Assembly (NCBI GenBank): GCA_963752745.1
Contig: CAVWAK010000022.1
Location: 56,961-120,960, forward strand
Length of the DNA stretch: 64,000 nt
Direction of reading: 5' to 3'
Origin: Thiogranum sp963752745
Lineage (GTDB): Bacteria; Pseudomonadota; Gammaproteobacteria; DSM-19610
Positions 8,673 to 20,934 of the stretch are shown here, piece by piece. The stretch's first letter is position 1. The number at the start of each line of letters is the position of its first letter. The position numbers and the translations under genes are program-made. A model generated the notes under the pieces. That model did no database searches, was not told where the DNA came from, and saw nothing but the letters and a program-made list of their open reading frames with translations.

Positions 8673-9800
8673 ATGTCCGACCATATTGATAGCCTGGACG
8701 ATCTAAACAGGCATATTCCTCTAAAGGAAAAATTGATCAGTGCCCACAAGGCAATAAAAAAGTCTTTGCCGTTTGTTGTGCGTATCGCGGTCGCAATCTA
8801 CGATCCGGAAACGCGCATTCTGAAAACGTTTATTCACAGCAGTGAAAGCGAAAACCCGCTGGAAAACTACCAGGCACTGATCGACGATGCGCCATCCCTG
8901 AAGAATATTATTGAAAAAGGCTTGCCTCGCGTCATTAACAATATGGTGACCATCGATGATGGCTCTAAAGAGCATACCCGGCGTATTGGTCGTGCCGGGT
9001 ATGCCGCCAGCTATACAATGCCGATTTTTAATGATGGTGATTTCCTGGGGTTTATATTTTTCAACTCTTCTGAAGCAAATGTGTTTGACGAGCAGACGCT
9101 CAGCCAGGTCGATCTTTTCGGACACATAATTTCGTTGATGATCATTAAAGAACTGTCAACGATTCAGGCGTTGGCTGCAGCACTAAAAACTACTGGCAAG
9201 ATTGCCCATATACGCGACCCGGAAACCGGATCACACCTTGACCGTATGTCTCGTTACAGCCGTTTGATTGCGAGTGCTTTGTCGGATAAATATGGTCTCA
9301 ATGATGACTATATAGAACATATATTCATGTTTTCGCCGTTGCATGATATTGGCAAGATAGGCATCCCTGATGAAATTCTGCTGAAGCCGGGCAAGCTTGA
9401 CCAGGAAGAGATGGTTATTATGAAATCGCATGCCATCAAAGGCGGTGAAATTATCGATGAAATTCTCGACAACTTTGGACTGGACGGCATTGAGTACGTC
9501 GATGTTCTGAGAAACATTGCCGCATACCATCACGAAGCAATGAACGGTACGGGCTATCCTTCCGGAAAATCGGGGCAGGACATCCCTCTTGAGGCACGTA
9601 TTATTGCCGTGGCAGATGTTTTTGATGCGCTTACCAGCCAGCGGCCCTATAAGAAAGCATGGACAAATGAAGCGGCATTTGAATCGCTACAACAACTTGC
9701 TGGTGAGAAGCTTGACCAGGATTGTGTCAACGCGTTGCTCGACAATGTTGAAGAAGTTGAAAAGATACAGCGACGCTTTAAGGAGAATTACTTTGGCTGA
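8673..9800 (+). CDS. GAF/HD-GYP cyclic-di-GMP phosphodiesterase
   Basis: 375-residue signalling protein. An N-terminal GAF-like sensor spans roughly residues 20-160. An HD-GYP domain follows, with the metal-binding HD at 224-225 (LHDIGKIGIPD), the HHE at 286-288 and a GYP motif at 294-296 (NGTGYPSG). HD-GYP proteins hydrolyse c-di-GMP to GMP or pGpG, and the key residues are all present, so activity is likely. There is no membrane helix or receiver domain. A good AGGAG site precedes the ATG. It is probably transcribed alone. Confidence 0.9.
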   Translation: MSDHIDSLDDLNRHIPLKEKLISAHKAIKKSLPFVVRIAVAIYDPETRILKTFIHSSESENPLENYQALIDDAPSLKNIIEKGLPRVINNMVTIDDGSKEHTRRIGRAGYAASYTMPIFNDGDFLGFIFFNSSEANVFDEQTLSQVDLFGHIISLMIIKELSTIQALAAALKTTGKIAHIRDPETGSHLDRMSRYSRLIASALSDKYGLNDDYIEHIFMFSPLHDIGKIGIPDEILLKPGKLDQEEMVIMKSHAIKGGEIIDEILDNFGLDGIEYVDVLRNIAAYHHEAMNGTGYPSGKSGQDIPLEARIIAVADVFDALTSQRPYKKAWTNEAAFESLQQLAGEKLDQDCVNALLDNVEEVEKIQRRFKENYFG

Positions 9801-9841
9801 TTTACTGTCGGTTTCCTGCTAGATGTTGAGGTTATGGCGAG

Positions 9842-10452
9842 TCAGTCCGGAGTGCTCTCCGAGATAGCGGCGCGCAGCGCCTTGAGTTTACCGGGATATG
9901 TATTCGGATCCCCGTAATCGGCATAATCCCTGGTACGTGTGTGCGGGTCCCGGGTCTCTTGCGCATGTTTGATTGGGCACCAGAACTGTTCGGTTCGTGA
10001 AGCAATTTCACGAGCGTATGCAATCAGACCGTTTGCGTAGCCACAAAACATGCAGTTCATCTTCTCGACGATATTGAGGTAAGCAAGATAGTGGCGGTCA
10101 ATGACGATAAAATCCGAGCGTGGCACGCGTGGAATTCCGTAGGCACGGAAACACACCTGTTGATAAACGGTGATCGCGACAGTCCAGCAGGACGAACGGC
10201 ACGATCAGGCTGTAGACCACCGGCGCTGTAAGTACGTTTCGCAGTCGCGCTTCACGGAAATAGCGCCATAGTCCGGTGCGTCGGCTGCGCTGTAGTTTGC
10301 GCATGCCTTCTTCAAATCGAATTTTTCCTTTCTCCAGTGAATAGTGGAACAGGTCGCGTTTTTCTTTCAGGACCCGTTCGATCTCTATATCCAGTTCGGC
10401 CTGCAGGCTGTGAAGTTGCTGCAGAATTGCATCCAGCTTTGTCTGATGTCAT
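9842..10452 (-). pseudogene. Conserved gammaproteobacterial protein, broken by two frameshifts
   Basis: Reading the minus strand, three frame segments join into one coherent protein: MTSDK/LDAILQQLHSLQAEL..., through LTAPVVYSLIVPFVLLD, then TVAITVYQQVCFRAYGIPRV and MNCMFCGYANGLIAYARE. The segments are separated by one extra base near 10438-10440 (an A run on the minus strand) and one near 10180-10183. Removing both gives exactly 203 codons from the ATG at 10452 to the TGA at 9842. The protein has a polar N-terminal coiled stretch, one membrane segment and a CxxC (MFCGYA) plus EQFWCPIKHA cysteine pattern. I recognise it as a common uncharacterised family but know no function. Sequencing error and true decay cannot be separated here. 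Confidence 0.65.
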
Positions 10453-10475
10453 ACCGGTTTCCCTAGCCTGTTCAC

Positions 10476-11078
10476 TTAACCAATGAGATAGATCAACCCG
10501 GCGGTCACCAATGCTACCGCCAGACTTTGTAGTCCACTCCAGAGCCAAAAGGTACCGCCGACGCGACCGAGAAAGACGCCAAGGAGGAAGATGATCGCCA
10601 GTGCAACAGCCATCGCCGCCGGCAGTGGTCCTGGCGCCAGCACTATGCCACTGCGGGCGAGCCACAGCGGTACGAGGATGATGAGGGCAAATAGCAGAGG
10701 GGCAATGCCATTGACCAGGGCAACCAGCCAGGGGACCCAGGTCGCCGCCCGGGCGTGGTGGCTCTCATCGAGAGTGGTAACCATCGCCTTTTCGAGTTCA
10801 GCCAGGGTTCGACGCCGCTCGGCGGCCTCACTGATGTAAGCGCTGGAAACTCCGCTTATGCCAAGCGCCAGTGCCGTAGCGAGGCAGGTTGTGATTATCA
10901 CCGCTAGATCAACATGATCGCTAACGTGGAATCCCATAATCAATCCGAGCATTGTCAATGCGCCATCGAAGCCGTTGACGACAAAGTAGCGGCGCATGAT
11001 TTCGCCGGAGTCGGAGAGCTCCAGCAGGGTTTTGATTTTCATCAGCGGCATTGTTGCCGCCGGCTGGCTGTATACCAT
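10476..11078 (-). CDS. VIT1/CCC1-like membrane protein
   Basis: 200-residue integral membrane protein. After the cytoplasmic start comes SGEIMRRYFVVNGFDGALTMLG, which matches the first-helix signature of the VIT1/CCC1 iron and manganese transporter family, then about four further hydrophobic segments. Between helices 2 and 3 there is a charged stretch (SEAAERRRTLAELEKAM) like that of the family. The open frame extends upstream to 11216, but that part overlaps the DUF211 gene, so the ATG at 11078, ten bases after that gene's stop, is preferred; an ATG at 11051 is also possible. Metal transport is inferred from family. Confidence 0.75.
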   Translation of the reverse strand: MVYSQPAATMPLMKIKTLLELSDSGEIMRRYFVVNGFDGALTMLGLIMGFHVSDHVDLAVIITTCLATALALGISGVSSAYISEAAERRRTLAELEKAMVTTLDESHHARAATWVPWLVALVNGIAPLLFALIILVPLWLARSGIVLAPGPLPAAMAVALAIIFLLGVFLGRVGGTFWLWSGLQSLAVALVTAGLIYLIG

Positions 11079-11088
11079 TGGAATATCA

Positions 11089-11343
11089 TTAACCGACGAC
11101 GGAAACTTCGTCGATACTATGCAGGGATGCACCGCTTTCACTGATCGCGCTGCTGATACGCTCAAAATCAAGTCCATTCCCCTCAATCGCGACCAGCAGT
11201 GTCTCGGTCTTGTCATCCACCTCTATAACCCGGATTTCGACCCTGTAGCCATCGCCTAACGCAGCAATGGCATTGGCAAATTCGAGGGCATTGGGCTGGT
11301 GCGGTTTGAGTACATCGAGAACGAGGCGTTGGACACTGGCCAT
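11089..11343 (-). CDS. DUF211 family protein
   Basis: 84-residue protein that closely follows the DUF211 pattern: RLVLDVLKPHQPNALEFANA at the start, a VEIRVIEVDDKTETLLVAIEG core and SGASLHSIDEVSV at the end. The family is best known from archaea and has a ferredoxin-like alpha/beta fold that may bind small ligands or metals; no enzyme function is established. It heads a minus-strand run with the VIT-like transporter, which hints at a metal-related partnership (inference). Confidence 0.8.
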   Translation of the reverse strand: MASVQRLVLDVLKPHQPNALEFANAIAALGDGYRVEIRVIEVDDKTETLLVAIEGNGLDFERISSAISESGASLHSIDEVSVVG

Positions 11344-11491
11344 GAAATTTCCTTAACCTGGATGGTGAAGATCCTAGTGTCGCCCAGCGCTCAGCAGCTG
11401 GCAAGCAGCCTGAAAAAGTCTCCCCGGGTAGGTATAGAAGTCCGAAAAGGGTGTATCCTCGGAGTACAGGAAGCGCCCGGTGGAGACTCAA

Positions 11492-12844
11492 ATGCATCTC
11501 TTGGCGAAATGGTTGCTTATCTCTTGCATGTGCTGTGCGGCACTCCCGGCGACAGCCAACGGGATGGCCGTATTGTTGGACGTCGATGGAGCCATCAGTC
11601 CCGCCACCAGCGACTTCGTCGAACGCGGTATAGACAGGGCAGAGACAACAGGCGCCTCGCTGCTTGTGCTGCGTATCAATACACCTGGAGGGCTGGATTC
11701 CTCCATGCGCAGCATTGTGCAGGCAGTCCTTGGATCATCGATCCCCATCGTAAGTTACGTCGCACCCAGCGGCGCACGCGCAGCCAGCGCCGGGACGTAT
11801 ATTCTTTACGCCAGTCATATCGCAGCCATGGCGCCGGGCACCAATATTGGCGCTGCAACGCCGGTGCAGATAGGCGGGCAGGGCGGGTTGCCGACTCCCG
11901 GTGCTCCCCGGTCCGGGGAAGACGGGAATGAGGAAAACATCCCTGCCGATACCGGTGATGCTATGGAAAAGAAGCTGGTCAATGACGCTGCCGCCTATCT
12001 GCGTTCGCTCGCCCAGTTACGCGATAGAAACGAAGTATGGGCTGGAAAAGCCGTGCGCGAAGGTGCCAGTCTGGCCGCTGAAGAGGCACTTGCAGAGGGT
12101 GTCATAGATCTGCTGGCGCGTGATATCGACGATCTGTTGTCGCAGCTTGACGGTTATACAGTCAAGCTTAAAAACAGCGAGACCGTTCTGAATACCGAGA
12201 ATATATCCGTAACGCTTATTGAACCTGACTGGCGGACGCGGCTACTGTCGGTGATTGCAGATCCCAATATAGCCTACATATTGATTCTGATCGGGATCTA
12301 CGGACTCATTTTCGAATTCTATAATCCCGGTTTCGTACTGCCGGGCGTTGTTGGTGCTATCTGCCTGTTGCTGGCCTTGTTCGCATTGCAGTTGCTTCCG
12401 GTGAATTACGCTGGTCTGGGACTGTTGATTCTGGGCGTCATCTTTATGGTTTCCGAAGCTTTTGTGCCGAGTTTCGGTGCCCTCGGTATAGGCGGGCTGA
12501 TCGCGTTTGTGATTGGATCTATTATCCTGATCGACACTGACGTACCCGGCTATGGTGTCTCCCTGCCATTAATCCTTACCTTCAGTGCCATCAGTGGTGT
12601 TTTCTTTGTTGGCGTAGTCGGCATGGCTATCAGGGCCAGAGAGCGGCCGGTGGTCAGTGGCCAGGAAGAATTGATAGATGCTACGGGAACTGTTTCCCAG
12701 GATTTTGCGGAGGAGGGGCGTATCCAAATCCACGGTGAATCCTGGCTGGCCAGAACCCATACTCCGCTGAAGCGTGGCCAGGATGTCCGGGTCACCCGGG
12801 TTGACGGGCTTACGCTGCATGTGGAACCAAAAAAGGAGGACTGA
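11492..12844 (+). CDS. NfeD-family membrane serine protease, long form
   Basis: 450-residue protein with a signal sequence, a ClpP-like serine protease domain, about four membrane helices and a C-terminal OB-fold NfeD domain. The protease part shows LLVLRINTPGGLDSSMRSIV, the nucleophile region SGARAASAGTYI and the lysine region EKKLVNDAAAYLRSLA seen in the Ser-Lys dyad of archaeal homologues. A GGTGGAG site lies 6-7 bases before the ATG at 11492, so this start is chosen over the in-frame GTG at 11480. The slipin gene starts two bases downstream; NfeD proteases typically pair with and cleave stomatin/slipin partners. Confidence 0.9.
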   Translation: MHLLAKWLLISCMCCAALPATANGMAVLLDVDGAISPATSDFVERGIDRAETTGASLLVLRINTPGGLDSSMRSIVQAVLGSSIPIVSYVAPSGARAASAGTYILYASHIAAMAPGTNIGAATPVQIGGQGGLPTPGAPRSGEDGNEENIPADTGDAMEKKLVNDAAAYLRSLAQLRDRNEVWAGKAVREGASLAAEEALAEGVIDLLARDIDDLLSQLDGYTVKLKNSETVLNTENISVTLIEPDWRTRLLSVIADPNIAYILILIGIYGLIFEFYNPGFVLPGVVGAICLLLALFALQLLPVNYAGLGLLILGVIFMVSEAFVPSFGALGIGGLIAFVIGSIILIDTDVPGYGVSLPLILTFSAISGVFFVGVVGMAIRARERPVVSGQEELIDATGTVSQDFAEEGRIQIHGESWLARTHTPLKRGQDVRVTRVDGLTLHVEPKKED

Positions 12845-12846
12845 TC

Positions 12847-13605
12847 ATGCCCTTAGTTTCTGCTACCGTGATTGCGCTGGTTGTCGCGCTGTTGGTCTGG
12901 ACGTTCCGGATTCTGCGCGAATACGAGCGCGGTGTTGTCTTTATGCTCGGCCGGTTCTGGAAGGTTAAAGGGCCGGGGCTGGTCATCGTTGTGCCGCTGG
13001 TGCAACAAATGGTTCGGGTGGATCTCCGCACCATTGTGATGGATGTTCCCAGCCAGGATGTGATATCGCGTGACAATGTATCGGTGAAGGTGAACGCCGT
13101 AATCTATTTCCGTGTCATCGATGCCGAGCGCGCAATCATCCAGGTCGAAGACTACCTCGCTGCTACCAGTCAGCTGGCCCAGACCACGCTGCGCTCGGTG
13201 CTGGGTCAGCACGAACTGGATGACATGCTCGCTGAACGCGACAAGTTGAATAAGGATATCCAGCAACTGCTGGACGAAGAGACTGATACCTGGGGCATAA
13301 AAGTATCCAACGTCGAAATCAAACACGTTGATATTGATGAAAGCATGATTCGGGCGATCGCCAAGCAGGCTGAAGCAGAGCGCGAACGGCGCGCCAAGAT
13401 CATTCATGCGGAAGGCGAGCTTCAGGCGTCAGAGAAACTGCTGCAGGCCTCCGAAGTATTGTCGAAAAACCCGGCTTCTTTCCAGCTGCGTTATCTGCAG
13501 ACGCTGACGGAAATCGCGGGTGAGAAAAATTCGACAGTGGTATTCCCGCTGCCCATGGACCTGATCAGGCCGCTGCTTGACATGATTGAGAAGCGGCGGG
13601 AATGA
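12847..13605 (+). CDS. Slipin (stomatin/SPFH family) partner of NfeD
   Basis: 252-residue SPFH protein with an N-terminal membrane helix (residues about 3-20) followed by REYERGVVFMLGRFWKVKGPGL, the start of the SPFH domain. A charged helical stretch (AEAERERRAKIIHAEGELQASEK) forms the coiled-coil used for oligomerisation. Slipins make membrane microdomain scaffolds. The two-base gap to the NfeD gene and same direction support a protease-scaffold pair. Confidence 0.92.
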   Translation: MPLVSATVIALVVALLVWTFRILREYERGVVFMLGRFWKVKGPGLVIVVPLVQQMVRVDLRTIVMDVPSQDVISRDNVSVKVNAVIYFRVIDAERAIIQVEDYLAATSQLAQTTLRSVLGQHELDDMLAERDKLNKDIQQLLDEETDTWGIKVSNVEIKHVDIDESMIRAIAKQAEAERERRAKIIHAEGELQASEKLLQASEVLSKNPASFQLRYLQTLTEIAGEKNSTVVFPLPMDLIRPLLDMIEKRRE

Positions 13606-13654
13606 ATGTGTTACCAAATTGCTTTTATGTTCGGCAAGTCCGGGTTCACGGGAT

Positions 13655-14032
13655 ATGTTCTACACGCTGACGGCGGATGCCATTGTTCTATTGCACCTGG
13701 CCTTTGTTATTTTTGTCGTGGCTGGCGGACTGCTGGTATTCAGGTGGCGCCGGGTTGCGCTGTTGCATTTGCCGGCAGTGGTTTGGGCTGTGCTGCTGGA
13801 ATTCCGTGGCTGGCTGTGTCCACTGACCCCGCTGGAGCTAAAGCTTCGAGCATCCGGGGGACAGGCTGGTTACAGCGGTGGTTTTATAGAGCATTACATC
13901 CTGCCCGTACTGTATCCGGCTGAACTCGACAAAGTGATGCAAATTGAGATCGGAAGTCTGGTCATTGCGGTTAATATTGCGGTGTATGGCTGGCTGCTGT
14001 GGCGAATAAAAAATCCGCGGTTGAGTGGGTGA
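13655..14032 (+). CDS. DUF2784 membrane protein
   Basis: 125-residue membrane protein with three to four hydrophobic segments. It matches the DUF2784 pattern: YTLTADAIVLLHLAFVIFVV at the start, LEFRGWLCPLTPLE in the middle and FIEHYILPVLYP near the end. The frame extends upstream to 13586 but that part overlaps the slipin gene and is not hydrophobic, so the ATG at 13655 is chosen. Function unknown. Confidence 0.8.
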   Translation: MFYTLTADAIVLLHLAFVIFVVAGGLLVFRWRRVALLHLPAVVWAVLLEFRGWLCPLTPLELKLRASGGQAGYSGGFIEHYILPVLYPAELDKVMQIEIGSLVIAVNIAVYGWLLWRIKNPRLSG

Positions 14033-14219
14033 TTATCGGAATAAAGGGGGATAATAAGCTTTATAAACAAATATATACACAGGTATCCTCTTGTCTCCCC
14101 CCGTTATCCGGCCTATGTGCGCTGAATTCCTCTTCCATCTTCGCTAAGATGGTCTTCCCGTTTCACACGGGGCTCATAGGTCGAGTTGGGACAGGGTCAA
14201 AAGAAGCGGGGAGAAATTT

Positions 14220-17837
<3,618 letters not shown>

Positions 17838-17985
17838 TTCGTTACAAACTGTCTTTTACAGGCGCGCTTTTGGTAGTCATTGGAATAGGTGGCGTTATTT
17901 TTCCGTAGAATGGGTCGGTATTGAAACACCCCGGCAGTTCCACTGCGCTGCATAAAAGCAGGCACTCGTATATTCTGTACTGTCC

Positions 17986-18927
17986 ATGAAGGAAAGAATT
18001 GTCAAAATACTGGAGGAGCGCCTTGGACACAGGTATGCCAGGCAACGCCTTGGCATCGAGAATGATCATCATGCACGTGTTTTTGGTGGCGGGCTGAACT
18101 TCTTCCATATCGAGAACTGGTACTCCTTCCATTCACTGATTCGCAACACCCTGAAATTTAGCGGTCTCTACTGGCGTGGACTCAAGAACAGCGAGCGCAT
18201 CCGGATCACGCGCAACAGTGTCAGGCTCCCCGGGCTTCCAGCCGGGTTCGATGGCTTAACACTGCTCCACATCAGTGATATGCATGTAGATATGAATAGC
18301 GGTGCCATGCTCCGGCTTATCGAATTGTTACAGGAAATCGACTATGACATCTGCGTCCTTACCGGCGATTACCGTGGCGCGACCTTCGGCTCATTCAGGG
18401 AAACCCTGGATGGACTTGCGCAAGTGCGCGCACATCTGAAGGAGCCGGTTTACGGTGTTTTGGGTAACCATGACTCCATTCAGATGGTCCCCGCCATGGA
18501 AGACATGGGGATACGTATGTTACTCAACGAATCCGTGATCATCGAACATGGTAACGGGCATTTTCACCTTGTCGGTATAGATGATGCGCACTACTTCCGG
18601 GTGGATAATATCGAAAAAGCGACCGCAGAAGTGCCTCATCATGAATGCTCGGTTTTGTTGTCACATACACCGGAGATCTATCGTCTGGCTGCGAATGCTG
18701 ACTTCGATCTGATGTTGAGCGGACACACTCATGGCGGCCAGATATGCCTGCCCGGAGGTATTCCTATCACCATCGACTCCAGGCTTCCCAGGTCTATGGC
18801 GTCAGGACCCTGGAGCTACAAAAATATGGCGGGTTATACATCGGTAGGGGTTGGATCGTCCATTGTGCCGGTGCGTTTCAACTGCCCGCCGGAAATAACG
18901 CTGCATCATCTTCAGTCAACAGAGTAG
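17986..18927 (+). CDS. Metallophosphoesterase
   Basis: 313-residue calcineurin-like phosphoesterase. The dimetal-site motifs occur in order: ISDMHVD (DxH), LTGDYRG (GD), LGNHDS (GNHD), LLSHTPEI and SGHTHGGQ. It resembles the YkuE/YaeI branch but lacks an obvious N-terminal membrane anchor or Tat signal; instead there is an N-terminal polar region of about 70 residues. Substrate unknown. No operon partner is evident: 148 bases precede it, and the next gene converges on it. Confidence 0.88.
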   Translation: MKERIVKILEERLGHRYARQRLGIENDHHARVFGGGLNFFHIENWYSFHSLIRNTLKFSGLYWRGLKNSERIRITRNSVRLPGLPAGFDGLTLLHISDMHVDMNSGAMLRLIELLQEIDYDICVLTGDYRGATFGSFRETLDGLAQVRAHLKEPVYGVLGNHDSIQMVPAMEDMGIRMLLNESVIIEHGNGHFHLVGIDDAHYFRVDNIEKATAEVPHHECSVLLSHTPEIYRLAANADFDLMLSGHTHGGQICLPGGIPITIDSRLPRSMASGPWSYKNMAGYTSVGVGSSIVPVRFNCPPEITLHHLQSTE

Positions 18928-18938
18928 GCATAAGTGCG

Positions 18939-19418
18939 TTAATACGGATGTTTGCGAATATTTAGCTTATGAAACACAGGTGACAGCACCACGCTGCTGA
19001 TAAAAAAGATTAAAACAACAGCCAGAATATCCTTGGCACCAAGGTTCAGCATCTGTTGGCAGGCTAGCAGCGGGAGCAACGATTCGGGAATCTGATCAAG
19101 CCCCACCGCTCTGCTGCTGGCGGGCATCTTAAACCTCCGCTTTATGAAGCTGGAAAACAGGTCGCCGGCCATGGATGTGCTTCCCACCACAAACCCGATT
19201 TTCCATCCCAGCTCCATCAACGACGCCCCCAGGGTGGTAAACATGATTGAGAACGCCAGCCCGCGTATTGTTTTAGAGCTACCAAACAACGGTTGCCCAT
19301 CGAAAAGCCGGACTCCAGCATCGATTGGCCAGGCAAACCGGTCCTCAAGTATGACTCTCGCAATGACAGGCGCCCCATTCGATACTGCCAACAGTATAAG
19401 TAGTTCAAGAATCAGCAT
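18939..19418 (-). CDS. CDP-archaeol synthase (CarS)-like membrane protein
   Basis: 159-residue membrane protein from the ATG at 19418; the frame is open to 19481 with TTG and GTG alternatives. It has four to five hydrophobic segments. LLLILLAVSNGAP-type start, FDGQPLFGSSKTIRG, and STSMAGDLFSSFIKRRFKM with VGLDQIPESLLP match the DUF46/CarS family related to CdsA. In archaea the enzyme makes CDP-archaeol; what bacterial members activate is not settled. The DxxS/K-rich loop expected to bind CTP and metal is intact. It converges on the metallophosphoesterase. Confidence 0.75.
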   Translation of the reverse strand: MLILELLILLAVSNGAPVIARVILEDRFAWPIDAGVRLFDGQPLFGSSKTIRGLAFSIMFTTLGASLMELGWKIGFVVGSTSMAGDLFSSFIKRRFKMPASSRAVGLDQIPESLLPLLACQQMLNLGAKDILAVVLIFFISSVVLSPVFHKLNIRKHPY

Positions 19419-19704
19419 ATCCAGCCCATCCGGCATTTTTACGGTTGCGTAATTCAGCAACACCAAACCTTCTTGACGCAAGCATAGATTATTTCTGGTA
19501 CAAAATGTTCAGATTATCTTTCTTGCCGCATGGTTATTCTGCGTTGAATGTCCTGTATTGATTGCGGATATACCAAATCGCAACTACTTTAAGATGATCA
19601 TGGTCCGGAATAGGTATGCGATATGGAAGGTTAGAGGAACTTATTGTCACCGGGCATATCGAATCAGTTGTTATCAGGAACAGTGACTGAAACCGGTTGA
19701 GTCC

Positions 19705-20517
19705 ATGGTCTTCTCTAATCACATTTTGTCAGTGGCTCTGGCAGTCTGCACCCTTTGTATTGCGCCGGTGGTTACCCATGCTGCCCCGTTTGTGGTGCAG
19801 GCAGAAAGTGGTCAGGAGAAAGTTGCAGTACTTGAGCTTTATACCTCCGAAGGTTGTAGCAGTTGCCCACCGGCAGATCAGTTTGTCAGCCGGCTTGGCG
19901 ATTCAGGCTGGTATCCACGGCAGCTGGTCCCATTGAGTTTTCATGTTACCTACTGGGACTATATCGGCTGGCGCGATATGTACGCACAGGAAGTGTTCGA
20001 AAAACGGCAGCGTGATATTGCAGCACGTCAACACAGCCGTAGTGTCTATACACCTCAACTGGTGATGGATGGGGTGGATGTTCGTGGTTTTGGCCGCTTT
20101 GGTCGGCAGCTTCGCACTATCAATCAGCGTCTGCCGGAGGCAAACATTGGTTTACAGGTACGCTCGGTTGACGGAAAGGCGCTGCAACTGGATCTGCACG
20201 TGGATGTGGGGGATGCAAAGCAGAGGGCGGGTTCGGCACTGTATATAGCATTGTATGAAAACGGTTTGAGCAGTCAGGTGAATGCGGGAGAGAATAGCGG
20301 AAAAATGCTGACCCACGATTACGTGGTCCGGGAGTTTATCGGACCACTTGAGCTGCCGTTAAATAAAGCTGACAGTCACCACAGGTTATCGATTGATGTA
20401 CCGAATGGAGTGAATCTTGATAAAGCCGGTGTTGCAGCATTTGTGCAAAACACCAGTGATGGTCGCGTGCTGCAGGCATTGGCTACTCCGCTCGTCAGTT
20501 CTTCGGCGATGCCTTGA
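19705..20517 (+). CDS. Secreted DUF1223 thioredoxin-like protein
   Basis: 270-residue protein with a cleavable signal peptide (about residues 1-26, ending THAAPF). The mature part begins VAVLELYTSEGCSSCPPAD, a thioredoxin-like strand and CxxC-type pair typical of DUF1223, followed by VTYWDYIGWRDMYA and YTPQLVMDGV, which recall cis-Pro regions. It should act in the periplasm; a redox role is inferred from the fold only. Its 3' end overlaps the convergent META lipoprotein gene by 23 bases. Confidence 0.85.
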   Translation: MVFSNHILSVALAVCTLCIAPVVTHAAPFVVQAESGQEKVAVLELYTSEGCSSCPPADQFVSRLGDSGWYPRQLVPLSFHVTYWDYIGWRDMYAQEVFEKRQRDIAARQHSRSVYTPQLVMDGVDVRGFGRFGRQLRTINQRLPEANIGLQVRSVDGKALQLDLHVDVGDAKQRAGSALYIALYENGLSSQVNAGENSGKMLTHDYVVREFIGPLELPLNKADSHHRLSIDVPNGVNLDKAGVAAFVQNTSDGRVLQALATPLVSSSAMP

Positions 20518-20899
20518 ACACGGTCTGACCCGACGCATTTTTTAACTCCAGCAAGCCCTGAACAGATTCGACGCGGGTGATCTCACCCAGGGCCTCGACG
20601 AATCGTTGTTCCTGTTCCATTAGTGCGTCCGGACACATTTTTCGGGTGATGGCGACTTTGCTGATCGACAGAGAACTTCCATTAAGTACGTAGGTACCGG
20701 TAAATGCGTTGCAGCTGGCATTTCCGGAAACCTTGTCCGTATTGTCAAATTCCATGTATGCCGGACTGTAGTCGATGACAGGCTTGCCCGATATGTACTC
20801 AATAACCCATGCGCCGCCGAGTTCTGCTTGTGGTCCTGTGTCGTGCATGGCGCAACCGGATAAGGTTGCGCAGCCAAGTATTGCCAGAATGGCTTTCAT
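20495..20899 (-). CDS. META-domain lipoprotein (HslJ-like)
   Basis: 134-residue lipoprotein: signal sequence MKAILAILGCATLSGCAM with lipobox LSGC, then a META domain (GGAWVIEYISGKPVI, ASCNAFTGTYVLNG, ITRKMCPDALMEQE). The conserved SCNxFxG and TxKxC elements are those of HslJ-type proteins, linked to heat stress and novobiocin resistance in E. coli. Expected in the outer membrane or periplasmic face. It converges on and slightly overlaps the DUF1223 gene. Confidence 0.85.
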   Translation of the reverse strand: MKAILAILGCATLSGCAMHDTGPQAELGGAWVIEYISGKPVIDYSPAYMEFDNTDKVSGNASCNAFTGTYVLNGSSLSISKVAITRKMCPDALMEQEQRFVEALGEITRVESVQGLLELKNASGQTVFKASPKN

Positions 20900-20934
20900 G
20901 TTTGACTCCTGTTTACTGTTCGTTAATCAGGGTG

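Noticed and set aside
19534..19722. 62-codon minus-strand frame in the CarS-DUF1223 gap
   Set aside because: No ribosome site or recognisable family, and it overlaps the DUF1223 start; the gap is better read as two divergent promoters.
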